A DNA stretch of 64,000 bases from positions 434,001 to 498,000 of the forward strand of contig NTMA01000001.1 of the NCBI GenBank assembly GCA_002917075.1, in the 5' to 3' direction. The notes below the pieces were generated by a model, which had not been told where the DNA came from, searched no databases, and worked only from the letters and a program-made list of their open reading frames with translations. The translations under genes were made by a program, and so were the position numbers. Source of the stretch: Hawksworthiomyces lignivorus (lineage: Eukaryota; Ascomycota; Sordariomycetes; Ophiostomatales; Ophiostomataceae). Below, piece after piece: positions 1-12,524 of the stretch (the first letter of the stretch is position 1; each line of letters starts with the position of its first letter).

Positions 1-613
1 CTCGAGCAATTCCAGAGTCGCGTCACGATTATTCGGGAACTCCCTTGCGGCCACATCTTTCATCCGGATTGCATCGACGAGTTTTTGTCTCAGATCAGCT
101 CGCTCTGCCCACTCTGCAAAGCGTCCATGCTCCCTAAGAACTATTGCCCTCCTATCACCAACGCGATGGTACGCCGGGAGCGTGGCATCCGTCGGCTACG
201 CGAACGCGTCGACGTAGCCGACCTCGATGCGGGAAGCAGTCATGGTCGAATACACAGCTGGGGTTCGTCGATAAAAAAGCATTTGCACAGTGCCACAAAC
301 CGCTTATCGACGGCCCCCAGTTTTGGCACTGGCGTTGCTGACCGGGAATCCGGCATCGAGTTGAAGAGTCCGCAAAACCCGAATGTACAGCTGGATAGCC
401 AGCCTCCTGCTGCTTCTCGCTCGGAAGCTACACGCAGGCGAATGCATCAGCTGGCAGGCACGGATGCCGACGAGGCAGAAGCTCGTGAAACAACATGTAA
501 GTCTATTATACCATAGCTCGCTGCCACCAGTACCAGTATGTGTCTTTTTGCTGATTGCCTTGTCGGAAATAGGGAAGGAGAGGACGCGACGCATATTTGC
601 AAGATTTCATTAA
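1..613 (+). CDS. RING-H2 zinc finger protein, C-terminal part (cut by window edge)
   Basis: The frame is open from base 1 and encodes the second half of a RING-H2 finger: a C-G-H, an H and a C in the stretch reading LPCGHIFHPDC, then the closing C-P-L-C pair. Such domains usually recruit E2 enzymes, so this is probably an E3 ubiquitin ligase; the N-terminus, which could hold membrane segments, lies outside the window. After the finger comes a polar, serine-rich tail. I infer an intron at 497-572 (donor gtaagt, acceptor aatag): it removes an early stop and joins a mini-exon 573-613 that ends in a short basic tail (W-K-E-R-T-R-R...). Without splicing the protein would stop at 516. The finger is certain; the last exon is inference. 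Confidence 0.75.
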
Positions 614-1595
614 TCTCTCTTTATTATACTCTTGCATTGAAGAATTGCCGAGAACAGGAAGCAGGCAGCGGCCAGCAGAGTAAAAGGACTACGCAGACGC
701 TTTAATGCTGCCTTATGGTTTCTCATTGTTATGACTGGTTTGTCAAGCATCATACCCATTTGCATTTATATTCTGGGCGATCGGATGAAAGCATCTCTCC
801 CAGTCTTTTTACGACAAGGCGTTTGATTTATTATTTGGGCTAGGTTTTTGATACTGGCAGGCTTGTGTAGCCCGGAAAAGGATACGAAGAGGTCTTATGG
901 GCAGGCAACCCCGGACGGGCGGCAATGCCTTTATTGTCTTTTTTTTTTCTGGGAAAGGCGCAAGATTTATGAAATGAACACGACGGCGTGCTGAAGTCCA
1001 CCCGTCTTTTGATAGATATGTACATAATCTTATACGATGGTCTTTATGTACACTAGGAGCTATGCCATCGAGTGCATGCTGCACCATGTGAGGCTTTCCA
1101 CCTCATAGCGAAAGAGTAACCAATACGAAAGGTTGCAAACGAACAAGTCCAAGTCGGTAATATATGTGGTGATAGTTCGCAATGCAAGAAGATGGACTCT
1201 GCTTTGATTGTTTGTGCCCCACTAGTTAATCATGTGAAACATATAAAAGATGCAAAAAAGGGTCATTTTCGTATAGTAGCACATTTAAAAAAACATAATT
1301 AAGTTCCCTCTGGAGTCGTCCAACAATAACGCCGATTGCTTGCTCTTCTTTTTGTTCTCCTTTCCCCGTTTCCCGACCTGCCCAAAAACGAAAAAGAAAA
1401 ATGCCATGGAGCACACAAAACGAAAGAAAAGAAAAGAAAAAGTATATATAAAATAGGTGAAAAGAGGGGGGACCTAAGAAAAAGGTAGAAAGGCGGTAGA
1501 GTTGCAGCGTAGACGGAACCAGAAAGACAAACGGCTCGTTTGGCTTTCGTGACTCTCGGCCGGCCGCCCCTCGTCCGGCCTACTCGTCGTCCGGC
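614..1595. other. Intergenic, between convergent gene ends
   Basis: This stretch separates the 3' end of the RING gene from the 3' end of the Ada3 gene. It is AT-richer than the coding DNA, has a T run near 940 and an AAAAG-type purine stretch around 1420-1445. Only short chance frames are present. It probably holds two 3' untranslated regions. Confidence 0.6.
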
Positions 1596-3897
1596 CTACT
1601 CGTCGTCCGCCTCCTCGTACCAGGCCTCCTTCTCGCGCTTCATCAGCGGCGCCATCTCGGCCGGCTGGAAGATGCTGCTGCCCGGGTCGGCGGACCGCGG
1701 CACGCGCCGCAGCCGCTCGTCGTCGAAGACGGTGCCAATGTTCTCCATCCAGCGCTTGCGCCGCTCCATGAGCGTACGCGTCATGTCGCCGATGCCCGGG
1801 CGCGCCATGCCGGCAGCGGCGGCGGCCCCGCCGGCGCCAGCGCCGCCGGCCGCCGCACCGCCGCCCGGCCGCTTGCCCTTTTTGGACTTGCCCATGGTAC
1901 GGGTGCGCTTGAGGTAGGCGGCCTGGACCTGGCCGTCGAGGTCCTCGAGGATGGTCTGGTACTCCTGGTAGGCCATGCGCTCCTTGACCAGCTCGGCCAG
2001 CCGCGCCTTGCGCGCGCCGTTGATCAGCATCTGCTCGCGCAGCCCCGTCTGCAGCCGGCGCAGGCGCGCCGCGATCTCGTCGTCAAAGTGGCCGTCGTAG
2101 TCGGCCGCCAGCGCCGGGTCGATGCCGCTGTTCCCGTTGGCCCCGCCGCTGCCGCCCGCGCCGCCGTTGGCACCGGCACCGTTCGTGCCGTTCGCGCCGG
2201 CACCGTTGGCCTGGCCGTTGCTGCCGCTGCTGCCGATGTTGTTGCTGTTGCTGCCACTTCCGCCCGCGCCGTTCGCGCTGTTGCCGTTCGCACCACCACC
2301 GCCGCCTGCCGCGCCGTTGGCGCTGCCGTTGGCGGCGGCCACGTTGGACGGGTCCGGAAACGGCAGGAAGCCAATGTGGCGCAGCTCCTGCTTGATGCGC
2401 TCGTCGACCTGGCTGTAGTCGAGCTTGGGGTGCGTCGCCTTCTTCCACGACTCGGACGCTGACTCGGGCATGAACGTCGCTGGCGGCAGCGACTTATCGC
2501 CCTCGCCGCCGCCGCCTAGGCCGTTGCTCATCTGCGAGTCGCCAAGGTCCCCGTTCATGGACACGTCGCCGTTCATAGATACGTCGCCGTTAGCACCGCC
2601 CTCGGCCACCGGCGCGCGGTGCTCGGGCCGCATCGCCTGCAGCAGGCGTGCCAGCAGCGGCCCCACGGACAGCTTGTCCGTCTCGGCAGTGTCGTCGTTC
2701 ATAGCGTCGATGGTGCCGCGCGGTACGTTGGGTGGCAGCTGCTTCCTGTCTGCCAGCGAGGAGGGCGAGGGGTCCAGCGCCATGGCGCCGTCCTCCTCGG
2801 CCCAGATCTCCGTGTAGTGCTTCTTGCCGCGCTTGGGCATGATGAAGGGGGTGCGGTCGCCGCGCTCGCGCAGAAAGGCCAGGTCCTCTTCGGTGAAGGG
2901 GCGGAAGTAGGGCTCGATATAGGTGGAAAAGGTCGAGAAGTTGATCTGGTTCGAGGGCTTGGCGCTGCTAAAGTCCTTGTCCGGCGGCTCACCGGCGATC
3001 AGGTCGGCCAGGTCAGACTTGGGATAAGAGGCGACGGAATAGATCTCCCTGATCTCGTCCTCGGTCATGCCCGGCTCTACGGGGCGGATCTCGTAGACGG
3101 TCGGATCGGGGAACGTCGACGGGTCCTCGCCAAACGTCTGGTTCTGCGGCACCGGCCGCGGCGGCGGTGCGCCATCATCCTCGGACGATTCGTCTTCGGA
3201 TGCGCTGTTGTCCTTGTCTTCTTCGGGCTTCACCTTCTCGTCGACCTCCATGGCGCCGGGGGTCCCTTGGGCTAGAAGAAGAACCAGGTTAGCACAAACT
3301 GACAACAGCATGTCTATCTATCTCATATATATATATACATGTATATGAGATATATATGCACAATACAAGAGGAGAACAAAACATACAGCTATCCTGCACC
3401 TGGCTGCTGTCAGGCGCCTTCCGCTTCTTCTTGTTGGCGCGCCGCTGCTGGTCCTCGTCGTTGGCCTCGCGCTGCAGGCGCTCCTCCTCGCGGCCGCGCT
3501 CGGCGGCGGCGTCGTCCATGCGCCGCCGGCGGTTCTGCGATAAAAGACGCATGCCGCGGTCGTAGTTACTACCACGGTCATCTGCGATGCCCTGTAACCG
3601 CTTCAGGCGGGTGACGATGCCGTCGATCGACTTGTAGTCGGGGATGGACCCGTTCGTGCCAGAGCCGGCGTCTACGAGGTCATCGTAGTCTAAATTTCGG
3701 AATACTTCGAAGCGAAGCTCCAGGTACCCGAGGTCCTGCTCGGTGATCTCTGGCAGGCTCGCAGTGGCCGTCGGTGGTGGGGCGGCGGCGGCAGCGGCAG
3801 CGGCGGCGGCGGCCACGCTCGAAGGCGTCGTGTTGCGCGACCGCTGGCGGGCTATGGCGCCGCCTACCTTCTTGCCGGTGCCCTGTCCCGGGGGCAT
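1596..3897 (-). CDS. NGG1: SAGA/ADA histone acetyltransferase complex subunit Ada3 (Ngg1)
   Basis: Ada3/Ngg1 links Ada2 and Gcn5 in the nuclear SAGA, ADA and SLIK complexes and is needed for nucleosome acetylation. Exon 1 is 3897-3387 and exon 2 is 3271-1596; the 115-nt intron (donor gtatgt, acceptor ttctag) keeps phase and gives 728 residues. The start [10 protein letters not shown] is the first in-frame ATG and is followed by a long alanine run. The C-terminal Ada3 domain (last ~190 residues) is clear: an R-L-x-x-L-Q segment, a [10 protein letters not shown] helix, a basic KSKKGKRPG stretch and [11 protein letters not shown]. Between them lies a low-complexity linker of Gly, Asn, Ser and Ala with a small tandem repeat (SMNGDV twice). 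The neighbour across 3 kb, BTA1, is divergent. Confidence 0.93.
3321..3350. repeat. AT-rich inverted repeat inside the NGG1 intron
   Basis: TCTCATATA (3321-3329) is mirrored by TATATGAGA (3342-3350), and the inner TATACATGTATA (3334-3345) is itself palindromic. In the transcript this would fold into a hairpin within the 115-nt intron. Confidence 0.8.
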
Positions 3898-6800
3898 GGT
3901 GAATGGAGAAATTGAGAGGCTGCGGAGAAACGGTGGAGAGGTGGAGAGGTGGCAAAGAAATGCGGCGGTCCTGCAGCTGCCAGCCGTCGGCGGATAGAAG
4001 AGGGAGACGCCAGACGCGGGAAGAAGGAGATGAATCGCCCGGTTTTCTGAGGCGGAGAACACGGGCGCATAAAAATAAGAAACACACCAGCTAAAACGAT
4101 CCCATTCGAAAAGAACAGACGAGGATTAAGGCTCCCTTGTTTTATCGATGGACCACACAACCAAGAGGCCTGTGGCGATGCGTCCGGGGTATAAAGCTGG
4201 CGCGCGTGCAGTTCCTCTGCGCAGTCGTTCAAGCGATGCGGAAGGCCCCCCCGCGACGCAGAAGACGTCGGAAGTCGGAAGAACAAAGAGCCGACGATCG
4301 TATTATGTAATCTACATCAATGTGGGTCCAATCCAGCCTTGTCTGTACTTATTATTCAGGCGCCAGAATTGCTGAGGACACTGTTGCCTTGCATTTTGCT
4401 TCATAGCCAGGCTAACCGAACATGTCTCGCCTGCACAGACAGACACGAGATTGCGGTACTTCTTGGAATTAGACTTCTTCAAGAGACAGTTTATGGTTAT
4501 TGAACACGTGCTTCTGAGGATCTTCTACTGTGTAGAGCCGCCTCGACATCTGCTTGTACTTGCACCGTCGACGCAACGTCGCAATGCTGTCCGCTTAACT
4601 CGCTAATTCATTGACATGCTTGCTGGCATCCTGCCTACGGCAGTCTTCAAAATGCTGAACCAGTTCTTACTGGAAAAACAGCATATGCTTGCCGTGTCTT
4701 CTGCACACCCTTCCGGCTGTGGCTCATCACCTCACTTCTGTATTTGGGTGTCTTTTAGCCGGAGTGCAAAAAATGACGAAGGCGTCATTGGATGTTCTCT
4801 CGGAGACGGGGTACAGACTGCGTTGCTCAAGTGACCATGTCAATTTCTCAACAGAATCACAAAAACGACGCTGGTGTCTTCCACGCCCGGTGCCGGCTGG
4901 AAACTACGTCGTACGTTCCAAGGCAAAAACGAGATCGGCAATTCGCACGACCAAGAACCGGAAGAAAGGAGAGAGCGTGAACGTGAAAGATACAATCCAA
5001 AAACTTAAAAAAAAGCAGACGCAGACTCGCAACGAGCCCGTAGAGATCGGAAGCAGCAGACAAAGCACAGAAGAACACTATCCCACGTTTATCTTGCGCA
5101 CGCTGCAACTGGCAATACAACAACAGCTCTCCTGCATGTGCCCTGAACAAGGCTCCCGATTGGCATTTGACACTGTGGATGCCCCACTCTCCAGAGAGCT
5201 TCACATATTGGGGTCCCCAACAGCGGCTGGAGCTAGCTAAGCTTATTGACGAGGGGAGGATGGCAGCACATCTGCGAGTAGGACCCTGAGCATGCGTACG
5301 GAGCATTTGTGCACACAGACATGCACACACAAACACACACACACACACACCCACACGCCACCCACACGCCCGCACATCAGAGACCCGATCTGCCTGCAGT
5401 TCGCTGGTTCGGGCTTATCTGACAAACCAGGGAGAGAGATAAGGCTCACTTGTTACGGCCTAAAAAACCCCCTATCAATGGCAGTTTCTTCACCACAGAC
5501 GTCAGGCCTTTTAGTTGACAACTCTTTGACCATCTTTAATTGTCAATTATCAAGCGGTGCCTTTAGACAGACAGGGACACACTCTATTTCCCCACGACAC
5601 GGGCGAGGCAGAACAGGAACACGGCTCAGAATTCCTACACAGTGTTCCGACACTTGGCCTGTCAGCCCAACCTTGGTGTGTGTCGTGCAGGTTTGAGCTG
5701 TCCTCCGCTAATTTAGCGGCGATAATCGCGGCCCTCCTCGCCATGAGTTGACGCTGCCTACGCAAACAGGCCGTCACCGTAATGGTGCCGCAACCCACAC
5801 ACCCCCCGAGTAATACTCTCTCTGTCTTTGTACATAGAGACGAGCTGGTTTGGCCTGACCTGGCTTGAGCCGACCTGCTCTGCCCTAGGCTTATACACAA
5901 GTAAAAGGCTTGCCTAGAGGACGCCGTCTTTTTCTGAGACTGGCAACCCGAGCCTGCTCCCACGCAAATGGATCGAGCACGCGGTGCCTTCATTGGCCAA
6001 TGCACAACCTTGCTATTTCCACCTGAGCTAAAAGTCGACCGCATGTCTTCTCGTTTCGAGCGCTTCCAATCTATGCCACTGATTTTCCGCCCTAGCAGAA
6101 AGGGGCCAGTTCAATCTCGCAAATCTCAACAAATTTTCTAAAATAAAAGAATCACATGTGAAAGTCAAGACCTTGACAGCGGAAACAAGGCAAGCCAATG
6201 CCGTTTCTGGCGTGTCGTCAACATCCCTGCGCATGGGCAAGGGTTGGGGATGTCTGCGGAATTGAGGATACAGAATACTCTAGGCTCCGTACGGAGTACA
6301 GCTCACAAACTTAAGAATACAGGGCACAGAGCTAAAACTGTGTGTCCCCCTCTAAACCTGCCGAGATCTTCACACAATGCACCCCCCCCCTTTTCCCTTG
6401 TTCTTCTTTTGCCCACTGCTTTTCCCGCCCCTCTTCCGTTCTACTGGAGGAAGAGGGACCCCTCAACCGTTTTCCTCAATGCAAGTCGCGTGGGCCAGTT
6501 GGACGCTCTCGTGTTCATCCAATGCCGGCCCTCTTTTTCCCATGTACTCGCGTGCGTGCATGTGTGCGTGTGTGGTAGTGTCTTTGTGGCCAAGCAGTTC
6601 CTGGCTTGCTGTATACCCTACACGGATGCGGGCAAAAGGTAGGTGTGTAGCAGAAAACTGGCCGGGACAGGATCAACCGGCCGGTCTCCAGTAGTTCGCG
6701 TGCACAAGAAGCACACCTTTCAGTTATATAGTTTGCATGGCCTTGCCCTTTCCGTTGGGACTTGAACTTTTATTCTTCTCTCTTTCACTTTCATACATTC

Positions 6801-6970
6801 TTCTGCTGACTGCTCTGAATCTGCTCTTTTGGTCTCCTCGTGTCTTCTCCCTCCCCATTACCCTCTCATCTTTCATTCAACTGAATGACCATATAAGACA
6901 AAGTCTCGTCAACCGGACTTCCAGCTTCACACACACTCTCTCGCCGCGATCCCAGCAATGAGAGAGTACC
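3898..6970. other. 3.1-kb divergent intergenic region (NGG1 / BTA1)
   Basis: This holds the upstream regions of two divergently transcribed genes. Short frames occur (for example around 4690-5240), but none has recognisable domains, splice-consistent extension or coding composition. A CTCCGTACGGAG palindrome lies at 6285-6296. The last 250 bases before BTA1 are pyrimidine-rich on the + strand, as fungal leaders often are. Confidence 0.6.
5323..5370. repeat. CA-rich microsatellite
   Basis: This is an imperfect (CA)n tract, longest uninterrupted around 5334-5351, lying in the NGG1-BTA1 intergenic region. Confidence 0.85.
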
Positions 6971-9863
6971 ATGGCTTCTCTTGGTGGTAACATTACGCCA
7001 CCCGACGTGGACAATAAACTCATCTTTACCGGACTGGCTGTTATTTTATCTGCTGCCATTGGCATCACCAAATATTCTTCGTCGTCCCGCACCGCGAAGA
7101 ACACGACTTCCGACGAGTTCCAGCCGAGCCTCGTCAAGTCGATTTTCCTTTTCTGCTACTCCTGCTTCATCAAGCCTCACCGTGGCGATGGACAGGGCAC
7201 GCAACAAGATGCTCTCGAGAGCTTCTACGAGACGCAGGCCGGCGTCTACGATGTGACCCGCAAGACCCTGCTCAAGGGCCGCGAGGACATGTTGGCGTTG
7301 GTGGCCGCCCAGCTGGCTCACCGCTGGGAGGCGGAAGATGGCGCTGCTGGAAAGGCTGGGAAGCCCAACCAGAAGCGTATCTGGGTGGATGTGCGTGAAT
7401 TTTTCCTTATTTTTCCCCTTTTCCTGTGTGTCCCAATTCTCCCCATTGGGAGAAATGATCCGAGTGAAATTGGCTTTCTGACTGCAAGCTAGGTCGGCGG
7501 TGGTACGGGCTGGAACATCGAGGCCATGTCGGCGTATGTCAACGTCCCCGAGTTCTTTTCCAGCGTCTATCTGGTCGACTTCTCGCCGTCGCTGTGCGCG
7601 GTCGCGCGAAAGCGCTTTGCCCGTCTGGGCTGGACCAACGTGCATGTGATCTGCGAGGACGCCCGCAAATTCCGCCTCGAGGACTACGAAGGCCCTGGTG
7701 CGAGCGGTGCCGTTGTGCCCGCTTCGCCGGGCCTCGTGGCTCTGCCGGGCAACGGATACTTCTCTTTTGACCGCCCTGACCACGGCGGCGCTGATCTGAT
7801 CACGATGTCCTACAGTCTGTCTATGATTGTAAGCTTGGCTCCTCTCCCCCCTAGGAAACGCACATGTGTGCGGATCTGTGGCCGTGTAGCTATGTACTGA
7901 CCCAGCGCAGCCTGACTACTACTCGGTTGTCGACTCCCTGACCTCGCTCCTCGCTCCCAACGGCATCATTGGCGCCATCGACTTTTACGTCCAGAGCAAG
8001 ACCGACTTCAGCTTCCGAAACTACACTGGCGGCATGGTCAACCGCCACATCAACTTTCTGGGCCGCACTTTCTGGCGCTCGTGGTTCGAGCTCGACCGCG
8101 TCAGCCTGGAGCCCGGCCGCCGCGACTACCTCGAGTACCGCTTCGGCACCGTGCTGAGCGCCAACTCGCGCAACTACTCTCTTGGCTCCATTCCCTACTA
8201 CATCTGGCTGGGCTGCCACAAGAAGCCCTTCCACGTGACGAGTCTGCCCCACGAGGTCGTCGAGCGCATCGACGCCATGGTCACCGAGTCGCCGTACCTG
8301 ACGGGCAACGGCGGCAGCAACGCGATCCTTGGCAAGTACAACGTGACCCAGCGCCCGCCGCCGCCCAGCCCGGCCACGACGCTGTCGCGCGCTGTGCAGC
8401 GGACGGCGCCCGAGATCCGGTCCAAGGCGTTCCAGACGGCCATTGAGAACCTGTCGGCAAACCTGCCGCTGCCGGCCTTCTTCTACCAGAACCACCACTG
8501 GCGCATCTACTACGACGACCAGCTGCCCAAGCACACCCAGTTCCACGACGAATACATCTACGCCTTCACCTGGGAGGACACCCGCGTGGACGAGCGGCTG
8601 CTGCAGCTGACCGAGAACGACGTCGTGCTGGCCATCACCAGCGCCGGCGACAACATTTTGTCGTACGCGCTGCAGAGCCCCGCGCGCATCCACGCCGTCG
8701 ACCTCAACCCCGCCCAAAACCACCTGCTCGAGCTCAAGGTCGCCGCCTACACCGCCCAGCTGCCCTACGAGGACTTCTGGCTGCTGTTCGGCGAGGGCAA
8801 GCACCCGGGCTTCCGCGACCTGCTGATCCGCCGCCTGTCGCCGCACCTGTCGAGCCGCGCCTTCCAGTACTGGCTGAGCAACGAGCGCATCTTCTCGCGC
8901 GGCGGCAGCAACAAGGGCCTGTACGACACGGGCGGCTCCAAGAACGCCATCCGCCTGTTCCGCTACATCAGCTACCTGTTCGGCTGCCGCCGCGCCGTGC
9001 GCAGCATCCTCGAGGCCAAGACGCTCAACGAGCAGCGCGAGATCTGGCAGACCAAGATCCGCCCGGCGCTGCTGTCGCGCCTCGTCTCGCGCTTTGTCGT
9101 CAGCCAGGAGAGCTTCCTGTGGACCGCCCTGGGCGTGCCCAAGAACCAGCTGGCCATGATCGAGGCCGACCACGTGCTCGACGAGCAGGCCCGCCAGCAG
9201 CAGCACGACCAGGCCGCCGCCTACCGCCCCACGCCCCGCAACATCCGCTCGCACGCCGTCTGGCACTACATGGTCAACACGCTCGACCCCATGGTCGAGA
9301 CCGTCCACATGGCCGACGACAACCCCTACTACTACGTCTGCCTCGACGGCCGCTTCTCGCGCCGCTGCCACCCCGACTACCTGGCCCCGCAGGCCCACGC
9401 CCGCCTCTCGCGCCCGGGCGCCCTCGACGGCCTGCGCATCCACACCGACGAGATCCAGGAGGTCATCGCCCGCCTCGCCCCGGGCTCCCTCACCGTCGCC
9501 GTCGTCATGGACAGCATGGACTGGTTCCCCCGCGACGACTCCTCCGACGATGCCCCCGCCGCCGCCCAGATCGCCAAGCTCAACCGCGCCCTGCGCATGG
9601 GCGGCCGCGTCCTGCTGCGCTCCAGCGCCCGCGGGCCCTGGTACATCTCCGTCTTTGAGCGCCTCGGCTTCACCGCCAAGCGCCACGGCAACCGCGAGCC
9701 CGGTACCTGCATCGACCGCGTCAACATGTACGCCAGCTGCTGGATCTGCACAAAGGTCGCCCACCTGCCGCCGCCCACGCCCGCCATGGAGGGCACCGCG
9801 GCCGACGGCCGGCGCGCCAGCAGCGAGAGCGGCGCCAACGAGATCGACAAGCTGGTCATCTAA
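6971..9863 (+). CDS. BTA1: Betaine lipid synthase (diacylglyceryl-N,N,N-trimethylhomoserine synthase)
   Basis: BTA1 makes the phosphorus-free membrane lipid DGTS from diacylglycerol and S-adenosylmethionine, normally in the ER when phosphate is short. Exons are 6971-7390, 7493-7828 and 7911-9863, giving 902 residues; both introns (102 and 82 nt) are phase 0. A membrane segment lies at about residues 17-35. The N-terminal half is the BtaB-like N-methyltransferase, with the SAM loop VDVGGGTGWN at 139-148. The C-terminal half is the BtaA-like 3-amino-3-carboxypropyl transferase, with SAGDN near 497. This BtaB-then-BtaA order is the fungal arrangement, opposite to green algae. The start has a good context (accATGG); another ATG 13 nt upstream is out of frame. 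Length and motifs fit the family. Confidence 0.95.
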
Positions 9864-10685
9864 AACGTGCGAGTGTGGCACGGAGAGCTAGAGGAAGCGG
9901 AGCTGGTGGTGGGATGGATTGTGAGGTAGTCCCTCTACAAGGGGGCAAAGTCGTGTCTCCATTTTAAGACGAAATTGATTTTTTTCTTTTTTTCTTTTTT
10001 TCTACTTTTACTTCATGTCGCTCATTTTACTTCTTCCACTATTTGATGCCAAAAAAAAAAAAAAAAAAAAACCTTCGGCTATGAGCTTTCTTTATTCCTT
10101 TTTACTTCTTTTTTGGCTTCGAATTTTGACGCAAATTCTTCTTTGCAAAGTTCTCGCTGTCTCCAATTAAGCCAGTCAGTCGTTTCCAGCGCAATTCAGT
10201 GTTATTTCTCGTACAGAACTCTTCAAATATCTTGATCGTGTGAATGTATCATGTGATTTATTTCCTTGGCTTTTCCCTTCCTTGCCAACCCAAAATACGC
10301 CAAGTAAAGATAGTATGCGTAAATAGCAAGCTTGAAGCTATTAAAATGATATCAAAGAAGGACAAAAAGTGACACAGCGAATATTGTTCAGCTGGTCTTC
10401 GGGCGGCAGAAACGAATCCTCCTTCTCAAGGTAATACAAGTGCCAGTAACATCTGATCGAATAATGAATCCTTTCAATCTCTTTTCCCTCTCCGAGCCTG
10501 CTCTTATCGCCTTCCCCTCTATATCGTTTTCGTCATTCCTGTTTCTCTTCTGAACCTCTGTATCGCATCTCTCTCACTAGCAAGAATATGAAGCAAAAAC
10601 ATTCGTCAGCGGCAACAATAGTGCCGCTGCTTGTTTTAGGGGTATCCAACAGAAGGTGTAAAACAAAAAACTTTAGCTTTAGGGG
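9864..10685. other. Intergenic, convergent 3' ends (BTA1 / Sir2)
   Basis: T-rich just after BTA1 and containing a run of about 21 A at 10051-10071. No gene is seen; it probably carries the two 3' untranslated regions. Confidence 0.6.
10051..10071. repeat. Poly-A tract
   Basis: A continuous run of about 21 A lies about 190 bases after the BTA1 stop. Confidence 0.9.
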
Positions 10686-12524
10686 CTATGCGTCTTCGTC
10701 CATCTTTGTCTCCAGCGTGGCAGCTGTGGTGCTTGTAACAGCCTCTGACGCGGCCATTTCTTTCATGTCTTTTATATCTTCTTTATCTTCGTCTTTCACG
10801 CCTTTCACGTCTTTCACCGCGCCCGCAGGCGGTGTTATGTCTGTGAACATGTGCTGGCTGCCGACGCCGCCGGCGAGGGTCTCGACACGGATCTGCTGGT
10901 TAGGTGGTACCATCTCGTGGTGCAGAGACCAGCCGGCGCGGCGGCACAGCTCAGAAACGACGACATCACAGTCCCCGAGTAGGTCAATGTCAAAGTTGAC
11001 GTGGCGCACGGGGGCACGGGAGATGTAGATCTGGGGCACGTGCGCCGGCATGAAGGGGACGACCTCGGAGACGGGGGCGACCTTGAGCGAGGTACCAATG
11101 ACAACGACGAGGTCGGCGCGGTCGCGGTCGTGCTCGGTCAGGCGTTTGGAGAAGGCGTCGGGCAGCGGCTCGCCGAAGAAGGTGATGTCAGGCTTCATGA
11201 CGCCAGCAGCGCTGCCGGCGAAATCGTCCTCGTCATCGTCGTCATCGTCGGAGCTGCTGCCGTTGCGGCGCCCCGCGCGGCGTGGGCGGCCCCGCGGGCG
11301 GCCTACCTTGCCTGTTGGGGGGAGCTTTCGTGGCCGGCCGCGGCCGCGACGCGGTGCCGCGCCCTTGTCTACGCTGTTGTGTCGGCTGAGGGAAGAGCTT
11401 GCGCTGCTGCCACCACCTTCTCGTGCGAGAGCCTTTCGTTGCTTTCGGCTGTTGTTGCCATTGTTCGCCGCACCACGGGGCTTGGCGGTGCACTGCGGAC
11501 AGCGGGGGATGCGGCCGGCCTTGATGGTGGGGAAGAGAGTGTCACCCTCGACGCGGTAGCTGCAAGATACGCAAGAGGCAGTTGCGAAGGATCCGTGGCA
11601 CTGGATCAGCTTGTCTGGGCGGATACCGGCCATGGCCTCGAGGTTGTCGATGTTCTGAGAGTAGTTGGTGAGCAGCTTGCCTTGCTGCTGCAGCATGGCA
11701 ATAAAGGCGTGTGTGGGTGTGAAGCGGTCGGTGGCGGGCAAGATGTCGCGCGCCACAGAGTAGAAGATGGTGGGGTCCTCTTTGAAGACGCGGATGTCGA
11801 AGACCTCCTGCGGATCGCTGAGGCCCAAGTGGGCAAGGCGCGAGTATAGACCCGTATCTTTGGAGCGGAAGTCGGGGATGCCCAGCGACGTGCTGATGCC
11901 GGCGCCTGTCAGCACGATGATGTTGCGGCTCGTCTGTAGCAGGCGCACAGCATCGTCGACGGTGTTGTAGCGTAGCAGCTTGGCGCGCCTTAGCAGCTCG
12001 CGGCTGAGCGCTAGGCTCAGCAGGCCGAAGTAGGACTCGTCAGGCTCGCCCTCCAGAAAGCTGGGCGGACGCACGCCGAAGGCAGTCAGCAGCTTCTTGG
12101 CCGTAACAGCGCCAGAGTCGACGGTGCGGCGGCAAAACTCCTCTGGGCCAATAACGCGCAGCTCTTGGCGGAAGCGGATTGCCTCTTCCGGCGTACACTT
12201 TTCCGGGTCAGTGGGCGCACCCGGCGCGAGTTGGTAGCTGTCATCATCTCGGTCGTTGAGGACTTCCTCGAGAAGCGATTCGGTCTCCCAGGAATTCTCC
12301 AGGTCGTTAACGCGCTCTTCAAGCTCTGCAAGGTTGCTGTGCGCGTAGTCGCTGTCAGCAGTGCCGTCGGGACTGGAAGAGCCCTTTCGAACAGCATCGC
12401 GTAAAGTAGGCTTCTCGCTGGGCGTGGCAGATTTGCCACTATTTTGTCGCTTGACATTTTTGGTTATGCCACCGCCGCGGGAGCCCGCCTTCAGGCGGGT
12501 GGATGGAGCACGCAGATCGGTCAT
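10686..12524 (-). CDS. SIR2: NAD-dependent histone deacetylase, Sir2/Hst1 class, with AT-hook insertion
   Basis: Sirtuins of this class deacetylate histone tails, consuming NAD, and silence chromatin. The gene is a single exon of 612 residues; the start is the ATG at 12524. A coiled-coil-like acidic segment (about 60-90) precedes a fungal Sir2 N-terminal region (about 125-155). The catalytic core has [14 protein letters not shown] at 207-220, QNID at 290-293, catalytic His310 and zinc cysteines C318, C321, C342 and C345. Directly after the second zinc pair is an insertion of about 90 residues holding two AT-hook cores (GRGRPRK 394-400 and GRPRGRPRR 408-416) and a run of aspartates (426-434), before the core resumes at KPDITFFGE (444-452). 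The tail is lysine/aspartate-rich. Whether it matches yeast Sir2 or Hst1 cannot be decided from sequence alone. Confidence 0.94.
   Translation of the reverse strand: MTDLRAPSTRLKAGSRGGGITKNVKRQNSGKSATPSEKPTLRDAVRKGSSSPDGTADSDYAHSNLAELEERVNDLENSWETESLLEEVLNDRDDDSYQLAPGAPTDPEKCTPEEAIRFRQELRVIGPEEFCRRTVDSGAVTAKKLLTAFGVRPPSFLEGEPDESYFGLLSLALSRELLRRAKLLRYNTVDDAVRLLQTSRNIIVLTGAGISTSLGIPDFRSKDTGLYSRLAHLGLSDPQEVFDIRVFKEDPTIFYSVARDILPATDRFTPTHAFIAMLQQQGKLLTNYSQNIDNLEAMAGIRPDKLIQCHGSFATASCVSCSYRVEGDTLFPTIKAGRIPRCPQCTAKPRGAANNGNNSRKQRKALAREGGGSSASSSLSRHNSVDKGAAPRRGRGRPRKLPPTGKVGRPRGRPRRAGRRNGSSSDDDDDDEDDFAGSAAGVMKPDITFFGEPLPDAFSKRLTEHDRDRADLVVVIGTSLKVAPVSEVVPFMPAHVPQIYISRAPVRHVNFDIDLLGDCDVVVSELCRRAGWSLHHEMVPPNQQIRVETLAGGVGSQHMFTDITPPAGAVKDVKGVKDEDKEDIKDMKEMAASEAVTSTTAATLETKMDEDA

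Noticed and set aside
7890..9881. A 663-codon open frame antisense to BTA1
   Set aside because: It mirrors the GC-rich third positions of BTA1, shows only Val/Ala/Gly/Arg-rich composition and no domain, so it is a shadow.
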